Source: Candidatus Limnocylindrales bacterium (lineage in GTDB: Bacteria; Desulfobacterota; Binatia; UBA1149; CAITLU01). Taken from it: a DNA stretch of 64,000 nt. The position numbers and the translations under genes were made by a program. The first letter of the stretch is position 1. Each line of letters begins with the position of its first letter. The notes beneath the pieces were generated by a model that saw only the letters and a program-made list of their open reading frames with translations, searched no databases and had not been told where the DNA came from. Below are positions 8,363-17,238 of this stretch, in pieces. The stretch lies in assembly GCA_035626395.1 (NCBI GenBank), contig DASPNR010000030.1:372001-436000 (forward strand), read 5' to 3'.

Positions 8363-9136
8363 GTGACCGACGAAGCGCTCCATCAGGTCCGGCTGCTGGG
8401 CTTCGCCGCCGCGCTGGCGGCAGCGCTGCTGCTGCAGTGGTGGTCGCCGCACTCGCGCATCCGCGGCAGCGGGCGCGTCAACCTCACGTTGTGGCTGATC
8501 AACGTCGTCGTCCTCGGCGCGCTGTGCGGCGCGTGCGTGTGCACCGCCGCCGACTGGGCGACGCGGAACGACATCGGGCTGCTGGCGGCGATGCGGGCGC
8601 CGGCATGGCTGGCGATCCTGGTCTCGCTCCCCGCCCTCGATCTGGTCTCCTACGCATGGCACCGCGCCAACCATCGTCTGCCTGCGCTGTGGCGGCTGCA
8701 CCAGGTGCATCACTCCGATGCGGCATTCACCGTCTCGACGTCGCTGCGATTTCATCCCGGCGAGCTGCTGCTGTCGCTGCCCATCCGCATCGCGGCCGTG
8801 ACGGCGCTCGGCGCGCCGGTGGCGGCCGTGGTCGTGTTCGAGATCGTGTTCACGTTCGCCAACGCCATCGAGCATGGGGACATCGATCTGCCCGCGTCCG
8901 TGGAGAAGCGGGCTTCTGCATGGTTGGTGACGCCGGCGCTGCACCGGTGGCACCACGTCGCGGCGGTGCCCGAGTGCGACAGCAACTTCGGAACGATCTT
9001 CGCCGTCTGGGACCGGCTTTTCGGCACGTACGCGGCGAGCGACTCGCGGCGGCACGTGTCCACGGGCCTGCCCGGCCTCGGCGTCATCGGCGCGGGTACC
9101 GCGCTGATGCTGCCTGCCCGCCGCATCAGCCGCTGA
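8363..9136 (+). CDS. Fatty acid hydroxylase / sterol desaturase family membrane protein
   Basis: 257 residues with four or more hydrophobic segments and the three histidine boxes of the family: HRANH (about residue 99), HQVHH (about 112) and HRWHH (about 193-197). These ligands hold a di-iron centre at the cytoplasmic face of the membrane; family members hydroxylate or desaturate lipids such as sterols, carotenoids or fatty acyl chains. The intervening NAIEHGDIDLP segment is also conserved in the family. The GTG at 8363 lies six bases after a TAGCCT box, suggesting a leaderless message. Its end overlaps the last 11 bp of the convergent czcA. The lipid substrate is unknown. Confidence 0.88.
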   Translation: MTDEALHQVRLLGFAAALAAALLLQWWSPHSRIRGSGRVNLTLWLINVVVLGALCGACVCTAADWATRNDIGLLAAMRAPAWLAILVSLPALDLVSYAWHRANHRLPALWRLHQVHHSDAAFTVSTSLRFHPGELLLSLPIRIAAVTALGAPVAAVVVFEIVFTFANAIEHGDIDLPASVEKRASAWLVTPALHRWHHVAAVPECDSNFGTIFAVWDRLFGTYAASDSRRHVSTGLPGLGVIGAGTALMLPARRISR

Positions 9137-12100
9137 CGGAAGCGCCTTCGCCGCGCGCGCTGCCTTCGTCGCTGCCGTGCAGCATGACGTAGAGCCCCGG
9201 CAGAACCAGGAGCGTCAGCAGCGTGGAGCTGACGATCCCGCCGATCACCACCGTGGCCAGCGGGCGCTGGACCTCCGAGCCCGTTCCGGTGGCGAGCGCC
9301 ATCGGCACGAAGCCGAGTGCCGCGACCAGGGCCGTCATCAGGACCGGTCGCAGACGTGTCATTGCGCCTTCTCGCGCGGCATCGACGACGCCGGCGCCGC
9401 CGCGGCGAAGCTGCGCCATGAACGTCAGCATCACCAGTCCGTTGAGGACGGCGACGCCCGACAGCGCGATGAAGCCGACTGCGGCCGAGATCGAGAGCGG
9501 GATGTCGCGAAGCCACAGCGCGGCCACGCCGCCGGTCAGCGCCATCGGAACGCCGGTCATCACGAGGGACGCGTCGCGCACGTCGTGGAGCGAGACGAGC
9601 AGCAGCGCGAAGATCAGCGCCAGCGCCAGCGGAACCACGATGCGAAGCCGCGCCGTCGCCGACAGCAGGTGCTCGAACTGCCCGCCCCAGTCCATCCAGT
9701 AGCCGGTCGGCAGCACGATGTCGCGGTCGAGCCGGCGCTGGGCATCCTCCACGAATGATCCGAGATCGCGGCCGCGGACATTGGCGGTGACGACGACGCG
9801 ACGCATGCCGTTCTCGCGGCTGATCTGGTTGGCGCCCTCGGCGACGGTGATGTCGGCGACCTGCGCCAGCGGAACGAACCCGTGCGATCCCGATGACGGC
9901 GGCTCGAGCTGCCCGGCGCGCAGCGGCGGCGCCTCGGCCGTATGCGCGGGAACCGGCAGCCGCGCAATGGCGTCGACGTTGCCGCGCACGTCTTCGGAAG
10001 CGCGAACGACCAGCGCGACGCGGCGATCGCCGCGGTAGACGTGGCCGACTCGTTTTCCGCCCACCGCGATCTCGACCACGTTCTGGACGTCGGCGACGTC
10101 GAGGCCGTAGCGCGCGAGCGCCGCGCGGTCGGGAACCACCGCCATCGTCGGCAGTCCGGAGACGGGCTCCGCGCGCACGTCGGCGGCTCCTTCGACCGAC
10201 GCCAGCAGCGACTCGATTCGCTGCGCGGCCTCGCGCAGCAGCTCGTTGTCGTCGCCGAACACCTTGACCGCCACGTCGGTGCGCACGCCGGCCACCAGCT
10301 CGTTGAAGCGCATCTGGATCGGCTGCGTGAACTCGTAGATCTGGCCGGGCAGATCGGCGATGTGCTCTTCGATCTCCTCGACCAGCGCATCGCGGCTCTT
10401 GCGCGGATCCGGCCACAGGTCGCGCGCCTTCAGGATCACGAACGTGTCGGCAACATTGGGCGGCATCGGGTCGGTGGCGATGTCGGCGGTGCCGATGGCC
10501 GAAAACACCTGCTCGACCTCGGGCACCTCCGCAAGCCTCTCCTCGAGCCGCTGCTGCATGCTGGCGGCTTGCGACAGGCTGGTCGCCGTCGGTCGCAGCG
10601 CGTGGATGAGCAGGTCTCCTTCATCGAGCGTGGGTGCGAATTCGCGGCCGAGCGTGGAGGCCAGCGCGAGCGCCAGCAGCACGGCGGCAAAGCCGCAGGC
10701 GAACGTGATCAGCCGGTGCGCCAGCGTCCACCGCAGCACGGGGGCATAGACGGCGGCGGCCGCGCGTACGAGCACGCTCTCGCGTTCGCGCACGCGGCCG
10801 CGCATCAGGATCGCCACCGCCGCCGGCACGAACGTCAGCGAAAGAACCATCGCCGCCGCCAGCGCGCACAGCACGGTGAACGCCATAGGGAAGAACATCT
10901 TCCCCTCCAGGCCGCCCAGGCTCAGCACCGGCACGTAGACGATCATGATGATCAGCTCGCCGAACATCGTCGCGCGCCGCACCTCGCGCGTGGCGTCGAA
11001 CACGACGGCGAGCCGCTCCTGCAGCGTCAGCGCGCGTCCCAGCTCGTGCTGGCGCTGCGACACGCGCCGCACGCAGTTTTCGACGACGATGACCGCGCCG
11101 TCGACGATGAGGCCGAAGTCCAGAGCGCCCAGGCTCATGAGGTTGCCGCTGACACCGGCCTCGACCATGCCGGTCACCGTCATCAGCATGGCCAGAGGGA
11201 TGACCGCGGCCGTGACCATCGCGGCGCGCCATTCGCCCAGCAGCGCCAGCAGCACCACGATGACCAGCAGCGCGCCCTCGAGCAGGCTCCTCGTCACCGT
11301 GGCCACGGTCCGGTCGACCAGCAGCGTGCGGTCGTAGACCATGCGCACTCGCACGCCCGGCGGCAGCGAGGCGCCGATGCGCTCGAGCTCCTCGCGCACG
11401 CGCCTCGCCACTTCGCGGCTGTTGCGCGCATACAACATGACGGCGGTGCCGAGGACGGTCTCGGCCCCGCCGGCGGTGGCGGCGCCGGTGCGCAGCTCGG
11501 TGGCGTGCACGACGTCGGCGACGTCGCGAAGATAGACGGGCACGTCCTTTTCGGTGCGGAGGACGACCTCGGAGATCTCGGCCAGGCTGGTCAGGCGCCC
11601 CGGGCTGCGCACGACGAGCTGCTCGCCGCGCGTCTCCAGGTATCCGGCGCCCACCGACGTGTTGTTGCGCTGCAGCGCCTCGGTCACGTCGTCGAAGGAG
11701 AGGCCGCGCGCGAGCAGCCGCACCGGATCGGGCACCACGTGCAGCTCTTCGACGTCGCCGCCCATCGCGTTGACCTCGGTGACGCCCGGCACCAGGCGCA
11801 GCCTCGGCTTGATGGACCAGTCCAGGATCGTGCGCAGATCGGTCAGCGAGTAGGGCCTGCCGTCGGGCTTTCGCGCGCCCGGCGCCGCCTCCACGACGAA
11901 CTTGGAGATGTCGCCGAGGCCGGTGGCGATGGGGCCCATCTGCGGCTCGATCCCCTCGGGCAGCTGCGAGCCGACCTCGGCCAGGCGCTGCGCGATGAGC
12001 TGGCGCGCAAAGTACATGTCGATGTCGTCGGAGAACATGACCGTGACCTGCGACAGCGCGTAGCGCGTCAACGAGCGCGTCCGGTCGAGCCCCGGCAGAC

Positions 12101-12362
12101 CCGACATCGCGGTCTCGATCGGGAACGTGATCTGCTGCTCGACCTCGAGCGGCGAGAAGCCGGGGGCCTCGGTGTTGATCTGCACCTGCACGCCCGTCAG
12201 GTCGGGCACCGCATCGATGGGCAGGCGCAGCAGGTCGCGCATGCCGAGCACCAGAGCCGCCGCCGTCAGGGCCAGCACCAGCCAGCGCCGGCGCACGCTG
12301 AACGCGAGCACGCGCTCGAGCAGGCTGGTGCGGTCCTGCGCGAACAGCTTCTCAGTGGTCAT
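9126..12362 (-). CDS. czcA: Heavy-metal efflux RND transporter, CzcA type
   Basis: Inner-membrane proton antiporter of a tripartite pump that moves divalent metal ions from the periplasm or cytoplasm out of the cell. The 1,078-residue protein has the full RND layout: TM1 near residues 28-48, a large periplasmic loop, TM2-6, a second loop and TM7-12. In TM4, DFGLIVDGAVIVVEN (about residues 408-422) is the CzcA/CnrA form of the proton-relay motif; Cu/Ag pumps (CusA) have a different sequence here, so Zn, Co, Cd or Ni is the likely cargo. The ATG overlaps the end of czcB by 11 nt. Last gene of the operon. Confidence 0.95.
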   Translation of the reverse strand: MTTEKLFAQDRTSLLERVLAFSVRRRWLVLALTAAALVLGMRDLLRLPIDAVPDLTGVQVQINTEAPGFSPLEVEQQITFPIETAMSGLPGLDRTRSLTRYALSQVTVMFSDDIDMYFARQLIAQRLAEVGSQLPEGIEPQMGPIATGLGDISKFVVEAAPGARKPDGRPYSLTDLRTILDWSIKPRLRLVPGVTEVNAMGGDVEELHVVPDPVRLLARGLSFDDVTEALQRNNTSVGAGYLETRGEQLVVRSPGRLTSLAEISEVVLRTEKDVPVYLRDVADVVHATELRTGAATAGGAETVLGTAVMLYARNSREVARRVREELERIGASLPPGVRVRMVYDRTLLVDRTVATVTRSLLEGALLVIVVLLALLGEWRAAMVTAAVIPLAMLMTVTGMVEAGVSGNLMSLGALDFGLIVDGAVIVVENCVRRVSQRQHELGRALTLQERLAVVFDATREVRRATMFGELIIMIVYVPVLSLGGLEGKMFFPMAFTVLCALAAAMVLSLTFVPAAVAILMRGRVRERESVLVRAAAAVYAPVLRWTLAHRLITFACGFAAVLLALALASTLGREFAPTLDEGDLLIHALRPTATSLSQAASMQQRLEERLAEVPEVEQVFSAIGTADIATDPMPPNVADTFVILKARDLWPDPRKSRDALVEEIEEHIADLPGQIYEFTQPIQMRFNELVAGVRTDVAVKVFGDDNELLREAAQRIESLLASVEGAADVRAEPVSGLPTMAVVPDRAALARYGLDVADVQNVVEIAVGGKRVGHVYRGDRRVALVVRASEDVRGNVDAIARLPVPAHTAEAPPLRAGQLEPPSSGSHGFVPLAQVADITVAEGANQISRENGMRRVVVTANVRGRDLGSFVEDAQRRLDRDIVLPTGYWMDWGGQFEHLLSATARLRIVVPLALALIFALLLVSLHDVRDASLVMTGVPMALTGGVAALWLRDIPLSISAAVGFIALSGVAVLNGLVMLTFMAQLRRGGAGVVDAAREGAMTRLRPVLMTALVAALGFVPMALATGTGSEVQRPLATVVIGGIVSSTLLTLLVLPGLYVMLHGSDEGSARGEGASVSG

Positions 12363-13641
12363 GGCTGGCCTGCGCCTTCTGAAGCTCGGCCTTCAGGACG
12401 AACGTGTTGCCGCGCGCATACTGATCGCCGGCATCCAGGCCTTCCAGGACCTCCACCCACTCCTCGCCGCGTCGCCCGAGCACGACGGGGCGGGCCTCGT
12501 AGACGTCGCCGATCTTGAGAAACACCGACTCGCCGCCGCGCCACGTCTGCAGCGCGCTGACGTGCACCGCGACCGCGGCCGGCGGCTCGTCGAGCGCGAT
12601 GGTGCCGGTGACGAAGAGGCCGGGCTTCCAGCGCTGGTCTTGGTTGTCGAGCTCGACGCGCGCCATCGTCGTCTGCGTGTGCGGATCGCCGACCGGCGAG
12701 ACATAGGTGACCGGCGCCGACGCTCCGGCGTCTCCGGCGCTGCCGCGCACCGTCACCGTGTCGCCGGCATGCACGGAGGCGAAGTCCGCGGCATAGACGT
12801 CGAAGTCGGCCCATACCGAGGAGAAGTCGCCGACGACCAGGAGCGTCTCGCCGGCCTCGACGGTCTCGCCGGTTGCCGCGCGCTTGTCGACGACGACGCC
12901 TTGGAGCGGCGACTGCACGGCGTATCTGGAAAGGGTCTGGCTGGCTTCGACCACGGCCACCGTCTCGCCGCGCGAGACGGCATCGCCGATGGAGCGCGAC
13001 ATCTCTCGCACGACGCCGGCGAAGCGCGCGCCGAGGTCGACGACGCGGTCGCGCCGCGCGCTGATCCGGCCGGGCAGGCGCAGCGTGCGCTCCAGCCGGC
13101 GGGGCTGCGCCGCTTCGGCGAGGAGGCCGGAGTGGCGCGCCACTTCCTCATCGAGCACGACGCGTCCTTCGAACGACTCGTAGCGCCACGAATGCGCCGG
13201 TCCGGGATCGTGGCGTCGCCTGGCGCGCACTTCGACGACGAAGGAGTGCGGTTCGGCCACGACGTGATCGCCCACGAGAAAATCGCCCACCTCCCGGAAC
13301 CGGAACGGCTCGGGCGGCTCGCCCAGGCGATGCAGGGTCATGTCGACCTCGCACTGCGCCGGCGGCAGGTGCTTCTGGCCCTCGTAGCAGTAAAGGCGCA
13401 GCTCGGGCGGCACGCCGCGCTCGAAGATCGTGATCTCGACGGCGAAGTCGCCCTCTTCGAGCAGCCGGCCGCCGTGCGGCCCTTCCAGGACGTCCTCGTG
13501 CTCGATCTGGTGCGCGTGCCCGCCGTGCTCGTGATGGTCGGTGTCGACCGCCTCGCCCGGAGCGCGCAGGAAGGCGGCGCCGGCGGCGATGCCGCCGGCA
13601 AGCAACAGAGCGGCAACGAGGGATTCGGCGGTCAGTCGCAT
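12352..13641 (-). CDS. czcB: RND efflux periplasmic adaptor, CzcB type
   Basis: Membrane-fusion protein linking CzcA to the outer-membrane channel. 429 residues: an N-terminal membrane anchor or signal (1-25), then a His-rich segment (DTDHHEHGGHAHQIEHE, residues 33-49) and a small domain ending near 170, then the lipoyl/hairpin core (SRYAVQSPLQGVVV and GETVEAGETLLVVGD) and beta-barrel domain (VYAADFASVHAGDTVTV). The C-terminus ends SHDH. The His-rich region is typical of metal-binding CzcB proteins. ATG at 13641 overlaps the czcC stop by 10 nt; upstream in-frame sequence is only czcC overlap. Confidence 0.93.
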   Translation of the reverse strand: MRLTAESLVAALLLAGGIAAGAAFLRAPGEAVDTDHHEHGGHAHQIEHEDVLEGPHGGRLLEEGDFAVEITIFERGVPPELRLYCYEGQKHLPPAQCEVDMTLHRLGEPPEPFRFREVGDFLVGDHVVAEPHSFVVEVRARRRHDPGPAHSWRYESFEGRVVLDEEVARHSGLLAEAAQPRRLERTLRLPGRISARRDRVVDLGARFAGVVREMSRSIGDAVSRGETVAVVEASQTLSRYAVQSPLQGVVVDKRAATGETVEAGETLLVVGDFSSVWADFDVYAADFASVHAGDTVTVRGSAGDAGASAPVTYVSPVGDPHTQTTMARVELDNQDQRWKPGLFVTGTIALDEPPAAVAVHVSALQTWRGGESVFLKIGDVYEARPVVLGRRGEEWVEVLEGLDAGDQYARGNTFVLKAELQKAQASHDH

Positions 13642-15140
13642 GTCGCGTCTCCTTCGTGCGCCGCGCGCGCGGCAGGGATCTCGTGCACCGGCCATCCTTG
13701 CGGCTGCGCAACGGGCATCTCGTGCGCCGGCCATCCCTGCGGCGGCGCGTCGGAAGCGGGCATCTCCTGCATCGGCCATCCGAGCACGCCTTCGATGGCG
13801 ATGGCCGCGCGATGGTAGGCGACCAGCGCGCGCACGTGCTGGATGCGAAGGTCGAGCAGAGTGCGCCTGGCCTCGAGCAGATCGAACGAGGTCGCCGTTC
13901 CAAGGCCGTAGCCGCGCTCGAGCTCGGCCAGCGAGGCGCGTGCGACGGGCAGATGGCGGGCCTGCAGCTGCTCGATCTGCGCGTCCGCCGCTTCCATCTC
14001 CAGACGCGCGCGGCCCACGGTGTCGCGCACGGAGGCGGCCGTGGCGGCGGCGTCGCGCTCGCTGCGGCGCGTGCGCCACTGCGCGGCCTCGATGGCGCCG
14101 CGCCGGCGATCGAAGAGCGGAACTTCCACGCCGGTTTCGGCCACGAACGCGACGTCTTCGGGACCGGCGAGGTACCGCACGCCTCCTCCGACGACGATGT
14201 CGGGCACGGCCTGCGCGCGCTGCAGGTCGAGCTCGGCGCGCATGCGCGCCGACTGTGCGGCGGCCGTCATCATCGCGGGGCTGGCGGCAAGGCGTGCCTC
14301 CAGCGCCTGCGGCGACGGCAGCGCCGGCAGTGGCTGCAGGCTGCCGCGCACGCGGTCGATATCCTGGCCGCGCCCGCCCCAGGTTGCCGCCAGTCGCTGT
14401 CGTGCGATGGCGACTTCGGCGTGGCGCTGAGCGGCATCGATGTCCGCGCGAGCCGTCAGGAGCCGCGCGCGTTCGACGTCGACTGCCGAAGCCGCGCCGG
14501 CGGTGCGACGCCGCCGCAGATCGCCGACTGCGGCGGCGGCATGCGCGGCAGTCTCGGCGGCCAGATCGGCTTCGGCCTGCGCTCCGAGCAGCTCGAAGAA
14601 CAGGGTGGCCGCCGACGCCACGGCTTGCGATTCACGCTCGCGAAGGCGCGCCGTCTCGCCGTGCAACGCGCGCGCGGCGACTTCGCCGCGGCGGCGCCGT
14701 TTGCCGCCGAGCTCGAGCCGCTGCGCGAACAGCAGCGTCGATTCGCTCTGATCGACGCCGTCGTGCTGGCCGCTGCCGCCGATGTTCTCGGCCGTCAGCT
14801 CGACCTGCGGGTTCGGCCGCGCCAGCGCCTGCCGCACTTCGCCCTGCATGGCGCGCGCTTCCAACCGTGCTGCGGACAGCGCCGGGTCGCACTGTCCGAC
14901 CAGGTCCACCACATCCGCCAGCGTAAGCTCGCGCGGCGCTGCAGCGGCGCGTGCAGCGGGCGGCGCTGCAGCGGACCCGTGCGCGTACCTCGCCTCGGCA
15001 GTCGCATGAGCAGCGGCGGGCGCCGGCGGGGCTGCAGGCGCTTCGTGCGGATATCCGCGCTCGGTCATCGAGCGCGCGGCGGCGCAGCCGGCCGGCAGAG
15101 CCGCCAGCGCGCAAAGAATGCAGACGAGTCTTCGATCCAT
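13632..15140 (-). CDS. czcC: Outer-membrane efflux lipoprotein, CzcC/TolC family
   Basis: Trimeric outer-membrane channel of the Czc pump. 502 residues with a lipobox (LAALPAGC, lipidated Cys19), an Ala/Pro-rich linker to about 70, and two OEP repeats: LTLADVVDLVGQCDPALSAAR opens the first, and long helices such as ELERGYGLGTATSFDLLEARRT close the second. The C-terminal 45 residues are unusual: the motif GWPxxEMP is repeated three times (GWPMQEMP, GWPAHEMP, GWPVHEIP), encoded by an imperfect DNA repeat. First of the three structural pump genes; a 168-bp gap separates it from the upstream small exported protein. Confidence 0.92.
   Translation of the reverse strand: MDRRLVCILCALAALPAGCAAARSMTERGYPHEAPAAPPAPAAAHATAEARYAHGSAAAPPAARAAAAPRELTLADVVDLVGQCDPALSAARLEARAMQGEVRQALARPNPQVELTAENIGGSGQHDGVDQSESTLLFAQRLELGGKRRRRGEVAARALHGETARLRERESQAVASAATLFFELLGAQAEADLAAETAAHAAAAVGDLRRRRTAGAASAVDVERARLLTARADIDAAQRHAEVAIARQRLAATWGGRGQDIDRVRGSLQPLPALPSPQALEARLAASPAMMTAAAQSARMRAELDLQRAQAVPDIVVGGGVRYLAGPEDVAFVAETGVEVPLFDRRRGAIEAAQWRTRRSERDAAATAASVRDTVGRARLEMEAADAQIEQLQARHLPVARASLAELERGYGLGTATSFDLLEARRTLLDLRIQHVRALVAYHRAAIAIEGVLGWPMQEMPASDAPPQGWPAHEMPVAQPQGWPVHEIPAARAAHEGDATCD
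13659..13784. repeat. Imperfect tandem repeat at the 3' end of czcC
   Basis: About 2.7 copies of a 39-45 bp unit centred on CGGCCATCC and GGGCATCTC. It encodes the three GWPxxEMP peptides of CzcC. Copy lengths differ by multiples of three, so the reading frame is kept. Confidence 0.75.
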
Positions 15141-15308
15141 GATGGTTCCCCACGCGCAGCGCGCGCGGCCGACGGCCGCGTCGCCAAGGGCGATGCGGCC
15201 TACCGATGTCGCAGCGCCCGTCCTCGCATCATCGCCAGCGCCGCCCGGGTCTTGCCGATGGCGCAGGCGATGGAGGTCGACCGCTCTGGAGCAGGCGATG
15301 GAAACGGA

Positions 15309-15752
15309 TCAGATCTGCAGGACGATGGTGCGCCGGTGCAGCGGCGCTGGAGGCGGTTGCGCGGTCGCTTGCGCATCGGAAGACCAGGCTGGCGCCGGCA
15401 CGAGACACGCGCCCGCGCCGAGGTCGGGCATGGCAATGCCCATGCCGTCTTCGCGCGAGCATTCGTGCTTCTTGGCGACGGTGGGCGCCTGATCCGCCAT
15501 GACGACGTCGACGCACTCCTGGTGCTGCGCGTGTTCTCCGTCGTGGCCGGGCGAAGGGCGATGGCAGCAGTCCTCGCATCCGATGCTGGAGCCGGTGACG
15601 ATCTCGAAGCCCGCGTGTCCGTCGCTGCCGAGGCAGTAGACGAAGGAGATCGCTGCCGGCGTGGCCGAGAACATGTAGGCGAGCAGCCCGGAAGCCAGCA
15701 CGTTCCAGCGTCGCCGGCGTGCGCGCCGCGTTGCGACGACGGCCATCGTCAT
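15309..15752 (-). CDS. Small Cys/His-rich exported protein of the czc operon
   Basis: 147 residues. An Arg-rich start followed by a hydrophobic segment (LASGLLAYMFSATPAAISFVY) makes an export signal or membrane anchor. The rest holds CLGSDGHAGFE, then GCEDCCHRP, HAQHQECVDV and KKHEC: about seven cysteines and several histidines, a likely metal-binding arrangement. Proteins with a similar CxGxDGH...CxDV pattern occur beside czcCBA genes in other proteobacteria as far as I recall, without an assigned function. Here it is the first gene of the unit, 168 bp before czcC on the same strand. A periplasmic metal sensor or chaperone is a reasonable inference, not shown. Confidence 0.7.
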   Translation of the reverse strand: MTMAVVATRRARRRRWNVLASGLLAYMFSATPAAISFVYCLGSDGHAGFEIVTGSSIGCEDCCHRPSPGHDGEHAQHQECVDVVMADQAPTVAKKHECSREDGMGIAMPDLGAGACLVPAPAWSSDAQATAQPPPAPLHRRTIVLQI

Positions 15753-15816
15753 GAGGCCTGCCTACCACGCTGCCGGAAAGCGAGCCAGCACGGTGCGGCC
15801 TGCGCGGCCGACACGG

Positions 15817-15845
15817 TTGGGATTGCGGGTACCGGTGGCTATGCT
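15817..15845 (+). promoter_or_regulatory. Promoter of the secernin-like gene
   Basis: TTGGGA (15817-15822), exactly 17 nt, then TATGCT (15840-15845). The ATG follows eight bases later, so the message would be leaderless or nearly so. Confidence 0.6.
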
Positions 15846-15853
15846 CGCGCGCG

Positions 15854-17167
15854 ATGCACCGGCTTTCCCGATCGGCCCCAACTGCGCGCATCGCCTGCGA
15901 CAGCCTGGTGGCGCTGCCGGCCAGGACGCGCGCCGGCACGACGATCTTCGCCAAGAACAGCGACCGTCCGGCTGCGGAGCCGCAGCCGCTGATGCGAGCC
16001 GAAGCCGCCGATCACCGTCCCGGCAGCCGCCTGGCCTGCCAGTACGTCGAGATCGAGCAGGTACCGCACACGCATGCGCTGATCGGCTCGCGGCCGGCGT
16101 GGCTGTGGGGCCTGGAGCACGGCCTGAACGAGCACGGCGTGGCGATCGGCAATCACACCATCTTCACGCGCGATCCCGTCCCCGAGCGCGGGCTTCTCGG
16201 CATGGACCTGGTTCGGCTGGGACTCGAGCGCGCAGCCAGCGCCGCCGAGGCCGCCCAGGTCATCATCGAGCTGATCGAGCGGTACGGGCAGGGCGGCTCC
16301 GGATATGCCGACACGACCTGGCCCTACCACAACTCCTTCCTCATCGCCGATGCCGGAAGCGCCTTCCTACTCGAAGCGTCGGCATCGCGGTGGGCGCTCA
16401 AGGCGCTCGAAGATGGCGGCAGCGCCAGCAACCACGTCTCCATCGGCACCGACTGGACGCGCCTCGGCCACGACACCATCGAGCATGCCGTCGCTCGCCA
16501 TTGGTGGCCTGAGCCCACCGGCGTCCGCTTCGACTTCGCACGCGCCTATCGCAGCACCGAGCTGGCGCCCGAGATTCTCTCCTCGGGCCGCTACGCCACC
16601 ACGTGCAAGGCGCTGCAGGAGGGCAGCCTCGACCTTCCCGCGGTCCTGCGCGTGCTGCGCGACCACTACGAGGGCGGCGACGTCTACGTCGGCGGCACCT
16701 CGGCCGATAGCGAGCGCCACTTCAGCGTCTGCATGCACGCCGATCCGGTCGGCACGACCACGGCATCGATGGCCGTGGAGCTCGAAGCGGGCGTGAAGGA
16801 TGCGACGATCTACTGGGCAGCGCTGTGCAATCCGTGCATCGCGCCATACATGCCGCTGTTCGTCGCGGCCGAGCTCCCTTCCGAGCTGAGCAGCGCCGGC
16901 ATGGAGAGGGGCACCGGCCAGGCGTGGTGGCGGTTCAAGGATCTTCTGACCGAGGTCGAGAAGGATCCGGTGCGGCGCGGCCCGTACGTGCGCGCGTTCT
17001 GGAACGAGATCGAAGCGCCGCTCATCGACGAGACGCGCCGGGCCGTCGATGCGTTCGATGCCGAGCCGCAGCGGCGACGGCGCCAGCAGACCGAGCTGGT
17101 AGCGACGACGTGGGATCGCATCTCGCGCGCGCTGACCGAGCTGACGTCGCACGTCGCGCAGATGTGA
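15854..17167 (+). CDS. Secernin-type Ntn hydrolase, peptidase C69 family
   Basis: 437 residues. The block ACDSLVALPARTRAGTTIFA followed by KNSDRPAAEPQ is the secernin/C69 signature; Cys15 would become the N-terminal nucleophile after removal of the first 14 residues, as in other Ntn hydrolases. Further family features are LWGLEHGLNEHGVAIGN and WPYHNSFLIAD. Bacterial C69 enzymes are dipeptidases; the physiological substrate of secernins is largely unknown. No signal peptide is obvious, so a cytoplasmic role is likely. ATG at 15854 is the first start and sits close behind its own -10 box. Convergent with the histidine kinase gene downstream. Confidence 0.85.
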   Translation: MHRLSRSAPTARIACDSLVALPARTRAGTTIFAKNSDRPAAEPQPLMRAEAADHRPGSRLACQYVEIEQVPHTHALIGSRPAWLWGLEHGLNEHGVAIGNHTIFTRDPVPERGLLGMDLVRLGLERAASAAEAAQVIIELIERYGQGGSGYADTTWPYHNSFLIADAGSAFLLEASASRWALKALEDGGSASNHVSIGTDWTRLGHDTIEHAVARHWWPEPTGVRFDFARAYRSTELAPEILSSGRYATTCKALQEGSLDLPAVLRVLRDHYEGGDVYVGGTSADSERHFSVCMHADPVGTTTASMAVELEAGVKDATIYWAALCNPCIAPYMPLFVAAELPSELSSAGMERGTGQAWWRFKDLLTEVEKDPVRRGPYVRAFWNEIEAPLIDETRRAVDAFDAEPQRRRRQQTELVATTWDRISRALTELTSHVAQM

Positions 17168-17238
17168 CCGGGGCCGCCGTAGATACGGCTCCCCGATGGA
17201 GACCGGCGTTCGCCCGGGACGACGCTTAGCGGTGCGCT

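Noticed and set aside
9942..12518. 858-codon open frame on the plus strand opposite czcA
   Set aside because: It mirrors the czcA codons (high GC third positions), is full of Arg, His and Gln without domains, and has no promoter or RBS.
13656..15992. 778-codon open frame on the plus strand opposite czcC and the small protein
   Set aside because: Antisense shadow of czcC; low-complexity composition and no family resemblance.
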